This document shows positions 24,640 to 35,400 of a stretch of DNA of 64,000 nucleotides, in pieces. The DNA lies in NCBI GenBank assembly GCA_030248215.1, contig JASANG010002862.1, forward strand, positions 1 to 64,000, read 5' to 3'. Source of the stretch: Enoplolaimus lenunculus (Eukaryota > Nematoda > Enoplea > Enoplida > Thoracostomopsidae). The notes beneath the pieces are model-generated. The model had not been told where the DNA came from. It made no database searches and was given only the letters and a program-made list of their open reading frames with translations. Numbering within the stretch: position 1 is the stretch's first letter; every line of letters begins with the position of its first letter. A program made the position numbers and the translations under genes.

Positions 24640-24830
24640 ATATCTTGCGGTAAAATGGTAATGTTACTGCTTTATGATTTTCCCCCTCAGAAAATTGGGT
24701 AAGGTTTCTGCTTTATAATATTCTCCCTCAGAAAGTAGGCTAAGGTCCCTGCTTTATAAATTTCCCCCCTCAGAAAATTAGCTAAGGTTCCTGCTTTATA
24801 ATTTTCTCCCTCACAAAATTGGCCAAGGGG
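24640..24830. repeat. Minisatellite, about 42-bp period
   Basis: Four to five imperfect copies of a unit like CTGCTTTATAATTTTCTCCC followed by TCAGAAAATTGGCTAAGG, starting near 24667, 24709, 24751 and 24793. Single relatives of the unit occur at about 46370-46445 and 53910-54030. Confidence 0.7.
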
Positions 24831-25303
24831 TCTAAGCTTTGCCAGCTTGCGCCACCGTCAGAAATTTCTGGATCCCTTTTGACGGCTATCAAAACGCATT
24901 AAATTGCAGTTATAGAAAAAGTAACTCGTTTCAAACTCATAATAAATATTAGTACCCTTAAAAGCAATGAAATATCAAATTCTAACAATTCGTTTCTTGT
25001 TAAACTTACTGATTTCTTCAAATTTTGTAAATTTTAGACGAAACTTAGCCTTTAGAAAATTTAGCCATAATTTCAAATTAACAAAATTGTCATTTTAGAC
25101 TTTAGAATATTCTATCTCTAAATAGCCCGTCAGACTGCCAGCGAATACTATTACTTATGACAACGGTAAAAGCTTTAGTGCTAAAGCTAATTTCAAGTGA
25201 TTTTCAACTCGCTTAATTAAATTCGTGTAAATCTTAAGTCTGGTTTGAAACAAACGTGAAACTTCATTATAGGAATTTTCCGGATTAAAATGTTGTGAAA
25301 TGT
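24831..25303. other. Unassigned AT-rich stretch
   Basis: I see no gene, clear repeat or regulatory site here. Confidence 0.4.
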
Positions 25304-25494
25304 GGCCAGCGTAAAGAACAGGTGCGGAACAGTTTTATAAATGTTTCCCTAAGACTAAGCCGACGCCTAAGCGTAAGAATGAGCATATTCTTAAACCTAA
25401 ATCTAAGCCAAGCAAAAAAAATTAGTCTAAAGCTTAAGCGTACTCTTTTGCAGTCCCACAGAAAAACGTTCCGCCACTGATCTTTATATGGGCC
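25304..25494. mobile_element. hAT-like MITE with perfect 8-bp target duplication
   Basis: The element starts GGCCAGCGTAAAGAACAGG and ends CTTTATATGGGCC. The 8-mer TGAAATGT lies immediately outside both ends. The interior carries eroded AAGCCTAAGC/GCGTAAG hexamers and the TAGTCTAAAGCTTAAGC tail. Confidence 0.85.
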
Positions 25495-26029
25495 TGAAAT
25501 GTCAACAGTGTTTTACGGCAAACCGTTTATTGGTGCGACAATTTCAACAGAGACTATAGCCATGATTTGACTTCAAGAGGTTAACTTGAAATACTGTTTC
25601 ATGAGAATGTAGCAGCTGGAATTCCCTGCAAAAGCAGTTTGGTCTTTCCAAAAAATTTTGAAAGTACCTATATATCTATTACCAGTTTTTTCTGAGGGCG
25701 AAAAATTGTCGACCTTACCATTTTAACACTAAAAAATTTCTGACGGGCAACCCCCCTATGGATTCGCTAATGGACGTAGAAGATTTTGCGGCTTTAAATT
25801 TAGAAACGAATTGTGAAATTATTCGCACAAAATCTCTTCGGGATTTTGTAGTAGGGAACCGAAGAACACGGGTGAGACAACAGTCCATGATCCCTATTTT
25901 AATTCTGAATCGATATGAGTCTATATTCCTATTTCCTAAACATAGTCTGTATTTGGATAGAGTCCAAATTCAATAAGTCTTAATTGTCATAATTCGATTG
26001 GACAAGCCTAAGCATTTACAAAAATGTTT
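25495..26029. other. Unassigned non-coding stretch
   Basis: No gene supported. A short plus-strand frame at 25758-25976 has no recognisable motif. Part of the block near 25880-25985 (GAGTCTATATTCC, AGAGTCCAAATT) vaguely resembles the AGTGACC MITE family. Confidence 0.35.
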
Positions 26030-26153
26030 TCCAAAGCCAAAAACCTAAGCCTAATACTAAGCCTAGGCCTAAGCAAAAATGCAATCTAGAATCTAAACCT
26101 ACTCGTTTATAGACCCACCAGAACCCGGGACGCATCTTAAAATAACATGGGCC
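26030..26153. mobile_element. Partial hAT-like telomere-hexamer MITE
   Basis: Retains CCTAAGCCTAGGCCTAAGC, the TAGAATCTAAACCTACTC tail, and the right end ATCTTAAAATAACATGGGCC of the subfamily seen at 16402-16587. The left terminus is missing or unrecognisable. Confidence 0.6.
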
Positions 26154-27069
26154 GCCGTAGGTATATATATTCCGTCTCGGAATAGCAAGGGTGGCCCTCC
26201 CTAGGCCAAATAAATATCAGTCACCCCCTTTTATTTGTTCAAAACTTGGCGTAATATTTTATATCCGCTTGGACACTCAGTTTCCAAAACGATACAAAGC
26301 CCTGCCCTCCGAAACGCACCCGAAATATCGTTTTAGTTTGCTGGATAATGCATAGTGCTGTGCTAAAATTTTAATGTTGTTGAAAGCTAGCATTTCATGG
26401 GGCCCCCTCGGTTCTCCGAAGACAGGATAGTGGGAATATGTATGGCACTTCTAAAACGCAAGCATAGCGCGGACAATGCTAATTTTTAATTTGCTACGGG
26501 CAGCGAATGACTCAGTCTGAAATGTCTTAAGGCAGCAAACTACACCCAAAAAGTTGAAAATAACAATTTACAAGATTATAAGCGACTTGAATGATTTTTC
26601 ATACAATAAACCTGTATACATCACTACGAACAAGCTTGGTAATTGGAGGGGTGGTGGAATCCCTTTTTCGCCTGGTGGGTCGGGGTTGAAAATTCCTAGC
26701 CCATTATATCCCTGACTATATACCTAAAATGGAATACTTACTAAGTGTAAGACTCCAGAGGATGGCTTTGGTTCAACTATAAGTACCATGACACTTGGCA
26801 CGTAAAATTTTGTGGCAAGTGTTAGGATATCCCTAAGCTATTTTTGGTTCTTTTTTAAAAGAACGTAGCATACACAACGGATGCCCATATTATTTCGGCT
26901 TTGTTCAAAATCAAGATCTTTTCAAATTTATACGGGGACGCAGTACCCTACCCCTTGTTCATAAAGAAAACCCAAAATGCTTTCTAATCTATGAATGCCA
27001 CTACTTCCGCACTCGTTGCACCCACGAAATATTTCCACAGTTGTTAGTGACCATAACCGTGAGAAAAGT
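26154..27069. other. Unassigned non-coding stretch
   Basis: It begins with an eroded right end of an AGTGACC-type MITE (CAAATAAATATCAGTCACCC near 26204). The remainder shows no gene or repeat I can name. It includes the 3' flank of the minus-strand gene that ends at 27070. Confidence 0.4.
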
Positions 27070-28793
27070 TTAAGATTCAAAATCAATTCCAGCTGCTATG
27101 TGTTCAGTGAGCAGTTCTTCTAATGACGTCTTCGATTTGACGTCATCAGTTCTTCGCCGTGGTTTTTTCCCACGATTGTCTTTTGGGATAAGTTTGACTT
27201 TAATGTCTTCACTGAACGATACCAAACCAGCATCTTCAGAGCTTCGTTGAGATTTCACTGATTTTGGAAGTGGTTCTCGGAGCGATAGCGTTCTTCTTCT
27301 CGGCTGTTGACCTGGAGGTTGTCCGCTGGCTGACCGCAAAATCGATGCTCTTCTACTCAGCTGTGGATCTGCCATAGCGCTCAGTGCTTGTTGTGCAAAT
27401 TGCGCTGAGCTGCTCGTAGTTGTTGTTGTTGAACTTTTTGTTTGATCCGGTTTTTCAGACGGTTTTTCAGATTGTCGTATTTCGGTTTTCATTTTGTGTT
27501 CGGGTTTCTTTGATCTGCCGCCACGTCGTGATTTTCGCCTACTTTTTGATCGGCGTTTTTTCTTTGATGTTCGATCACGTGAAGCGCTTCGTTTCTTCCG
27601 ACTCGTTTTGCTTTGATCTCGTCGTCTTTTCTGTTTGCTTTGATCTCGCCGCGGTTGCCGATGTGGACTTTTGCTGTCTGATTTTTCTGTTGTTGGCTTT
27701 TTCTTTCTTCCGCGAGATTTTTTTCGCTTTCTTTCGCGTGTTTTGCGTCTTTGTTTTTCGATTGCAGTTGCTGGTTGCCTGTCTTCAGCTTTGCTTGTTT
27801 GTTCTTGTGTTGTTGTTTTTGCAGGTCCCGTATCCTTTGATGTCATTGTTTGTTCGTCGCGTGTTGTTGCTGGTCGCGTGTCTTTTGATTTGGCTGTTGG
27901 TTTCTCGGTTGCTGTTCGCTGGCCGGCTATCGACGTTTCCCTCTTCCCTTTTTGACCTTGCCCGGTCCCTTGTTTATCGTCATATCGATGACGCGATCTC
28001 TTCACAGACTTTTCTGGCCCTTCAAATCGTTTTTGTTTTTTCTTCTTAGTTTCTGGCCAAAATGCTCTTTCCCTGGTTGGTCTCTTTTCAGATATTTCAC
28101 CTTTCACTACAGCGGTTGGTTGAGCTCGTTGTTTCTGGCTTGAAATTGAAACGGTTTGTTTTTCGAGAAGAGTTTGTGGCTCTTTGGAAGGCGATTTAAG
28201 ATGATTTCTAGATGGTTTCGCGTGCCACTTTGATGTTGGAGGTTGCGCCGTTTTGATAGCCGTGAGGCAGGGAATTGCAGTCACGTTTTGCTTGATGACC
28301 TTCGGCTGTCTCTTGTCTATTTTGGGTATTGGTGATAGGGTATCGCTACTTTGAGACGATGTGCCTCCTGTCCTGAGTATTTCTTGTGCCTGATTGGAAA
28401 AATGTTTTCGATGGTGATTTGCTATTTTTATTTAATTTATCAATGTATCCAAATTCAAAACTATTGCACTGATTTTAAAATTAAAAATTTCAAAAAATTT
28501 TAACTGAAATATAAATAGCACCGGCTGACGGGTTTAGTTAATTTTTGTTAATGACAAGAAAACTAATCGCGTATTGTCAACTGGCGGATCCACATGGAAG
28601 GTGTCAAAAGCCATACGGCCTTCCCATCAGAGATCAGTGCCAAAAAATTTTGCCACCCGTACCGCATTAAAATAGTCAAAAAGCATAGCGCCGTGTTTAC
28701 CGTTTTTTCATTCTCTTCATCATCGTCGCCTTCAGATTCAGAGTCGTAAGTGTAGCCAAAATATTCTACAAAGCGTTTGACACATTCCCACAT
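27070..28793 (-). CDS. Disordered Lys/Arg/Ser-rich protein, two exons
   Basis: Exon 1 is 28793-28701 (ATG to ...EENEKT, donor ACG|GTAAAC) and exon 2 is 28389-27070 (acceptor CCAATCAG|GCA). Both are phase 0, giving 470 residues. The N-terminus (MWECVKRFVEYFGYTY) is followed by an acidic patch, SESEGDDDEENE. Residues about 199-244 hold three loose tandem repeats beginning SKDTRPAT, SKDTGPAK and SKAEDRQ. Residues about 245-330 are packed with K/R and RS dipeptides (KKKRRSKSRRKSRRGGRSKK). The C-terminal region has SRRASILRSAS, a PKA-type consensus, and a more ordered tail VSFSEDIKVKLIP...LEELLTEHIAAG. I do not recognise the family. The composition suggests a nuclear, RNA- or chromatin-associated disordered protein, which is inference. 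The antisense open frames at 27420-28143 are shadows. An upstream exon cannot be excluded. Confidence 0.6.
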
Positions 28794-28799
28794 GTTTCA

Positions 28800-29695
28800 G
28801 TAGTTTCCATTGATCGCGTTGTGCCAGGACCGCTTGAAGCCAATCAAGTAAGCTATCGTATTAAAATATTTAAAAATATAAGCAATTCGAGTCGCCGAAT
28901 ATTAAGTTTATTAGCAACTGTGAGACTATCAAATTTTGTACAATTTGTTAAAATTAATGTTTTTAGTCAAAAACATCAAATGATTTTTTGCAAAATAAAT
29001 GAATTATGAGAAAAAATACGGATTAAAAATTTACCGGAGTGCAACCGGATATGCGTTTTCAGTAAAAATCAGTAGAATTTTTTCCATTAATCTTTTCTTA
29101 CGTCAATATTTTCAATTTCATATAAGATGTAATTTTAAGGTAAGATTCGGTCCCCAGTCTCTCGGCTATTGGAGGCGTTTACAATGGCCAGTCAGCTATA
29201 GGAGCTTGACGCTCGAGCCCGATGGGTTCTCACGTCCTGTAGAGATATAGCACTGCGATTATATGTTAGAATTGTACAACACTGCTCAAAGTGTCAGCGT
29301 TGCTTCTATACTTGTATTTTGTTGCTCATAGTATACTCTTCAAAATAAAGATGAACACTTTATGAATATATATGAAAAGGAATGAGCCTAATTTCTCACT
29401 GCTCTGTTCTATTAACGGTATTTGGAAAAATTTTCACGAGCGAAACGAGCGAGAAACCATACGGTTTTTGTGCGAGTTTCAATTCAAAATATTAGTTTGG
29501 ATCCGTTCTGCGATCCGTTCTGTTAGAAAAAATCTGATAAAAGCATACGTTTGCAGGTGACGACGAGTTGTAACAGCAATTGCACTACAAAAACTGGTGA
29601 GTCAAATTGACTCTTTCCGAAGTAGGCTTTTCCGGTCTACACAAACTGAGTCGAATTGAGGAAGGAGACCGCTTTTTTGTATTATGCCAAGACCA
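28800..29695. other. Intergenic, with a half copy of the CACTGC MITE
   Basis: No gene supported. At about 29585-29665 lies a left half of the MITE described at 29696-29894 (TGGTGAGTCAAATTGACTC... ACACAAACTGAGTC). A GGAGTGCAACCGGATA fragment near 29036 belongs to the 15044-15417 family. Confidence 0.45.
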
Positions 29696-29894
29696 CACTG
29701 CAAAAAATGATGAGTAAAATTGTCTCTCCGAAATCGGTTCTACGGTACTACGAAAACTGAGTCGAATGCGACTCTGCCAGAGTCAAACGAGCGACACAGT
29801 GAGCCGAATTTGACTCTGGTGGATACGAATTTGGCTCTGTTTGTCTAGTTCGAAAAGCCTATTTCGGAGGGAGTCAATTTGACTCACCGCAGTG
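29696..29894. mobile_element. CACTGCAAAAAATG MITE
   Basis: Starts CACTGCAAAAAATGATGAG and ends GAGTCAATTTGACTCACCGCAGTG, so most of its 199 bp could fold on itself. It is flanked by degenerate dinucleotides. Internal GAGTC/GACTC words match the intronic copies at 55366-57153. Confidence 0.75.
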
Positions 29895-30239
29895 CAGGTT
29901 TTCATTTTGTTGACCTTTGACAAACACCGAGCAATATTAAAATTGAAGAAACCTCGCGAGCGAAGCGAACTAGTAGCCAGACGTATCTTTGCATTGTAAG
30001 CACATTGCATAATCAATTTTATGGTCCCCTTTACCGCAGCCCCAAAATAGGCGAAGCAAGGGAGAACCCATATATTTTTGTACTAAATTTGGCAAGCTTT
30101 CAATTTTACACCCCCTATAGTGTTTTAAGGGTGCTAAGATCGAGGCTGCTTGAGACAGAGGCCAGTGTTTAGTCTGCAGTCCCCCTTGTTTGCATTTGGG
30201 ACAATAACAAGCGCGGAGTGCAACGGTAAACATATGTGC

Positions 30240-30570
30240 ACTTTTGCTTTTGCTTGGTCGGTTTGGACAGCTTTGAGTCTATGTTTTACGAGAAGAGTTC
30301 GGGCACCAGAGCAGCTTCGAACCTATATTTTCGCTGAGTCGGCCGAGACAGACGAGACAACTTTGCACCTATGTATTTGATGGTCGGTCGGAGACAGCCG
30401 GGAAAGCTCAGAATCTATTTTTCTTGGATTGATCGGGATAGCTGATGACAGCTTTGGGTCTATGTTTTCGCTGTATCGTCGAGATCAGCTTCGAGCCCAT
30501 GTTTTCACTAGTTGGTCTGAGCAGCTTTGAGATGCTTTCGCTGGGTTGTTAGAGACAAATGCAAAGCCTA
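30240..30570. repeat. Degenerate minisatellite, unit about 37-48 bp
   Basis: Seven imperfect units around the core CAGCTTTGAGTCTATGTTTT (starting near 30269, 30311, 30358, 30404, 30449, 30486 and 30520), separated by GTCGGTCGAGA-like spacers. Non-coding: the period varies and is not a multiple of three. Confidence 0.65.
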
Positions 30571-30800
30571 ATGGTAATACTAGAACATTAAAACCTTAGC
30601 CTATATAATCCTTTAACCTAAGCCTAAGCGTATTCCCATACTCAAGCGCAAGCCTAAAGGCTAAAGCCTAAGCGTAAATCCAAAGCCTAAGTCTACCTGA
30701 TCCTGCTAAAGCATAAAAGGCGAAGCCTACGCTTTAACTATCTCTATAGCTTAGATCTCGGGCCTTAGCATGAGCCTAGCCCAAGCCTATAAACAGGCCC
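30571..30800. repeat. Diverged telomere-type hexamer array
   Basis: Dense CCTAAG, CCTAAA and GCGTAA words (for example AACCTAAGCCTAAGCG near 30616) with no clear flanking transposon ends. Probably an eroded interior of the hAT-like MITE family. Confidence 0.55.
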
Positions 30801-30856
30801 GTAGCCAGCTCACCTTGCTAGGGGGAGGGCTACAATTTTTCAAGAGGGGTATTAAT

Positions 30857-31382
30857 GGGTCATCCACGTTATACTATCTACGCTAGTGTAAAAATTGTCC
30901 ACACATACGATCCCCCATTCTGTATAGTTTTTTGTTTCCAAATTATATGTCCAAATTTCACTCATATCCTGGGTAGACCTTGCTGACAACTCGACTCTCT
31001 CTAAACGACATTTGCTTGATCACGTTGCCGTCCAAACCCATATGAAAATGTCAATACGTTATTTAAAGGGCAGCTGTTTTGTCTAGAGTCTGTCAGTAGG
31101 GACTCAGCTTTAACTCATAACACAATGTTTGTTCGAATGAACTTTTGTTTAGCGATTTATACAGGGTCTTTTCGAAGGAACTCGAATTGTCAGACATTGT
31201 GTCCAGACAGTGCCTACATTATCTTTAGTCCCTTCGAAGGACCTCTTGCCAAATCGCACTAACTAATTATACCTTCTGTTAAGCCTTTATACCTAAAGAC
31301 CAGCGTCGTTTTGTCCCTCCCTTAAAACCAGGTATGTGGACAATTTTTTACTGTAGGGTAGACAGTATTACGTGGATGACCC
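30857..31382. mobile_element. MITE with GGGTCATCCACGTTATACT ends
   Basis: The left end GGGTCATCCACGTTATACT matches the inverted right end AGTATTACGTGGATGACCC, 526 bp apart, and the similarity extends about 50 bp inward (ACTGTAAAAAATTGTCCACA on the inner side). The same terminus is built into the giant palindromes (about 345-400 and its three counterparts). Confidence 0.7.
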
Positions 31383-31924
31383 AAAAACAAGCAAAACTGA
31401 AAGTTTTCGGCCGAATACTAGTGCTGGACAAAGGTGCTCAATCCAGATAACTAGCTGCAGACGCAGTTCCAAACATATTGTATGAAAATATCTGTAAAAC
31501 ATTCGGCAATTTTGTGTTCAACAAATGGAACGTCTCACCGTAAACACTGCTCTTTACCTTGATGTATTTAACAGTTTATGTGACTGTTGCATTGAAAAGT
31601 CGCTAGCTAGTGGAAAGATGTGTTAATAAATTTAAGAAGTAAACTGCGGTGAAAGAAATATTGTGGTATAAGTGTTGCATCGCATGAATGGGTCGGAATA
31701 CTGGTATTGAAAATATATCGGTTTAGGTAGTATTGGCGGTTGCATTCCGCCATTTTAGAAGCCAGCTGGAAAAGTAAGGTGCGCGGCGAAGCTTTCGAAT
31801 TCAAAATGGATTCATAAGCGAACATTACTACTGCAATATGCTGCCCGCGTCGCTAACCATGTTCATCATCGACTATGCGGGGACGCGTACAGGCTGCACA
31901 GCAATAATTGTGACTGTCGGATTT

Positions 31925-32345
31925 ACTGCTGCTGCATATGAAGGCACTACATATGCAACAGTGTTTTTACCGATGTACAGCATCAGCATGAGGTTATTAT
32001 TTGTCTCCATGCTTCCGTATGTCACATCCCCCGGTTTTTCTACAAGGTCGCCCCTTGACCGCCAACTTATGTATTTTGGGTTCTACCGCGGCAGTTTGCC
32101 ATTGCGGTCCCATCGTGGTCACCATGTCGGATTTTCAGTCCAGCGGGCTATCCACTGAGCCACGCCGCCTCACAATCAATTGCTGAGTTTTTCTGTTTTT
32201 ATGCCTTATAAGAACCTCAACATTATACACATGTATCTTGGTTCTTCAATGTTTTACTGCTGCTGCATATGAAGGCACTACATATGCAGCAGTGTTTTTA
32301 CCGATGTACAGCATCAGCATGAGGTTATTATTTGCCTCCATGCAT
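31925..32345. repeat. Direct duplication of a hairpin block upstream of RPN2
   Basis: A block of about 85 bp is present at about 31923-32010 and again at about 32250-32343 (329 bp apart) with few differences. It contains CTGCTGCATATG... CATATGCAGCAG, which can pair in a 12-bp stem. Between the copies, the minus strand near 32120-32162 reads GCGTGGCTCAGTGGATAGC and CTGGACTGAAAATCC, which is like a tRNA A-box and anticodon arm with a GAA anticodon. No intact tRNA can be drawn, so a SINE-like origin is possible. Confidence 0.55.
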
Positions 32346-32389
32346 CCACATGTCACAGTGACATTTTTTACTAAATCATGTTTGTTGTA

Positions 32390-32400
32390 TACTTTTGCAG
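32390..32400 (+). promoter_or_regulatory. Splice acceptor 22 bp before the RPN2 start codon
   Basis: TATACTTTTGCAG immediately precedes 22 bp of untranslated sequence and the ATG at 32423. It could accept a 5'-UTR intron or, in a nematode, a trans-spliced leader. The sequence alone does not distinguish these. Confidence 0.5.
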
Positions 32401-32422
32401 ATTTAATCAAAAATTTGTTAAA

Positions 32423-35400
32423 ATGTTACGTTTAATTAATCGGACGATTTCTTTCTTATTTGTATTGTGTGGTAGTGTAGGATCAGCTTTTGATACATTT
32501 TTGACACGCAACGACTTGGATGCGTTCCGACAGTTATTTGAGCATTCCATAACCGTTCCCAAAGATTTACCATCGGTTTATTACAGTTTATCAGGACTCG
32601 CTTTGATGGGCCTTAAACCAGCCGATACTAAGGTAAGTAAAACTAAAATTTGTCAGGCAGCACCATAATTGGACAGGGCATATGATTGCCATGTACTAAA
32701 CGTAGTAACATTAATGTTTTTGTATATATTTAAACTATAGCTGAAATTAAAATTGAAGTGTTTAATGTTACTAGCACGTATAAATTTCGTTGAAAAGCAT
32801 CCGTAAACCTGTTAGACAGCATCATTATCCATTGCAAGAAACGACACATTACGTTCGCAGCCCACGACAAATGCTATTTTATATAGCACAATATTACATG
32901 CCTAATTTTGCTGTGACAAGCTAGATCATAGGGTAGACGTAAGTTGAGTGTACGGTGATCATGCACTTTGAAAAATGTCGCTGCCTACATAGCACCTTAT
33001 AAGCACATATGCCGAAGACGTAAAATGGAAGACCTTGATTCATGATATGCATATATTAAGTAGTATTTAAGGTGTTGTGTACATATACATCGGGTACTCT
33101 TAATGTCAACGATTACGAATCAGTTCATGCAGCCGCACTTGTTGCTTCATTGCTCGGTGATTGCAAGGTTATACGATTGATTTTTTATTTATACCCGTTT
33201 TTGCAATAAATGTGGATTTTCTCTGTATAGTTTTTAAGCATTGCTGGTTCTTTTTGCTGTGTGTGAAGGCAGGACAGATTAATTAGTTTGTTTGCCAGCG
33301 CAATCGTATACATTTTCGTATGTTTTTAGAAGTGTAGCGTAATAATCCTCCGGTCTCTCATAAATAGGCAAACGTATGGTGTTGGGACAGTTATTTGGCT
33401 TGTTTGTAAGGTCCTGATACGTTATTTTGGTTGTTTTTAGATACCACAATTAGTAGAATTGGCGCCAAAATTGACCAACGTGTTGTCATCTTCCGGTGGT
33501 GAATCTGCTCAGAATATAGCCTTTATATCAGGAACTCTGCAGGCGCTGGGTAAACCAGGTAATCGGCTTATTTCACAAAGTTTTAAAAGGATTTAGGTGT
33601 CTGAAGGTTTCTTTCATTAATATTCGGTCTAAGATTTTGTTGGAGGTTGCAGACTATTTTGCCGTTGCCTTGATCTTTCATTAGCTTATGAGTAATACGT
33701 TTGGTTCTGCTGTTTTTATAGATTTATTTTTCAAATTATTTAGTGGATAGCTCGAAAGTTGCAACAGCATTGAAAACAGCGATGTCTAAAGACACAAGCG
33801 CTTCAAGGTATACGATTTACCGTAATTTTACTTGAATAACTGTAGCCATAACTGCGTGCTATGTACCAGTGTTCGCGATGTTTGTGTTCAGTTCAAGATC
33901 TAGTATCTTGCGGTCAGTGTTTTGAAGGCTGGAGAAAACCTTTAGTGTATTTTGCATAATACTAGATTTCGATTTGTTTTCAGTTATACTTATATGCACC
34001 AGTTATCGGTTTCTCTTGCGCTTGGCTGTGTTTCTGCCATCTTAGTTAAGTATTTACTTAAGTTGTGCGCCAGTAATTGCTTACGTCGCCAATGTTTTAT
34101 TGGTTTTTGCGCGAACAGTTAAGTATATTTACTTAACATTTCTGAAAACCGATAAATTGGTTAAGGAATTGCTTTTCCGAAACTTAAGTATGAAACCGTA
34201 GTTAGTTTGGTTTCATTTACCCAACTCTAGCAGCGAGTATTATTTTAAAAATTCTTTTAAACCTCTTTCAGTTTGGCTTATGCGCTGTCCAGTATTACGT
34301 CCCTACCTACCGTGAACAATACGCCGTTTTATAAGCCGTTTGAATTACAAATTGAAGAAATGATCGCACAAGCAGATGAAGTTGGATCTGTTTATCTCCA
34401 GGTAATCTAGCAGTTTTAAGCGGCTCTTGTAAATGCCAAATATTTAGTCTTTGTTAATTTTTATATGAAAAATATATTTTTTCACGGTTTTTAGTTTTAT
34501 TTCATTAGTTAACTAGCAATCCTTAACAGATACAAGTTATTACGTTAAAACGAGAATCTTTTTTAAAAATCATATTCAAAATTTTAGTTAGAAAATATTG
34601 ATCGAGGCTGGGACCTGCAGGCTCGGTTGGTTGGCTTTCCGTCTCGTTCTCGGGTCTTTGGTTTTAGCAATGACTGCCCATCCCTGGCTATTATATACCT
34701 TGTGTATTCAAATGATTTCTTAGAATGAGAATGCAATGCTTATTTTCAGTACGCTGATGGCCTTAGCGTAACATCGCGTGTCGTATCAAGCATAATTGGC
34801 TTGAGCAAACACACTAAATCGTTACCTGTTAAGCCGGTAAGGTTGTTTTTTCTTGGGATAACGGTAGTTTAATAGTTCGCTGCCTTCACGGATAAACGGG
34901 ATATTATGACTGGAATGGCACAGCAGTAGGTGACTAAGGATTTATACGGTATTGTTCGACACGAATGCTTTCTTTATTAGCTGTCATTTTTGGAAAATTT
35001 GAGTATTTGACGGATGTATTCTTTGATGTATTTACTATAATTTAGGTTTGATTAAATCTTTAGGATGTTTTGAAAAAGTTAATTCGATATTTGCTTACGC
35101 GAACAAACGTACAAACGCTCCGACCGGCGTACAACCTGCTTCAAGCGTTGTATATGTTATCTGAAAGTGAGGTAAAGGTTTAGAAATATTAAGGCTGAGC
35201 AGAATTTTTTCCGTCGAATATTTAGATGGTTGTCTATTGATTGTTTTGTCTGGGGTAGTTTTAAAATAGTGATGTGCCGATTAATCGACATCGGCATGGG
35301 TAATAATCGGCGCATTTCGTGAGTATCGGCATCGGCACTGAAGAAAAATTGCTGATTCTTTGTCGATACTTTTTGCACGTATCAGTCAGTTGGAATGCTA

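Noticed and set aside
27420-28143. Long plus-strand open frames opposite the basic protein gene
   Set aside because: They are antisense shadows of the Lys/Arg/Ser-rich gene. Their leucine/phenylalanine-rich, cysteine-rich composition is the complement of that bias.
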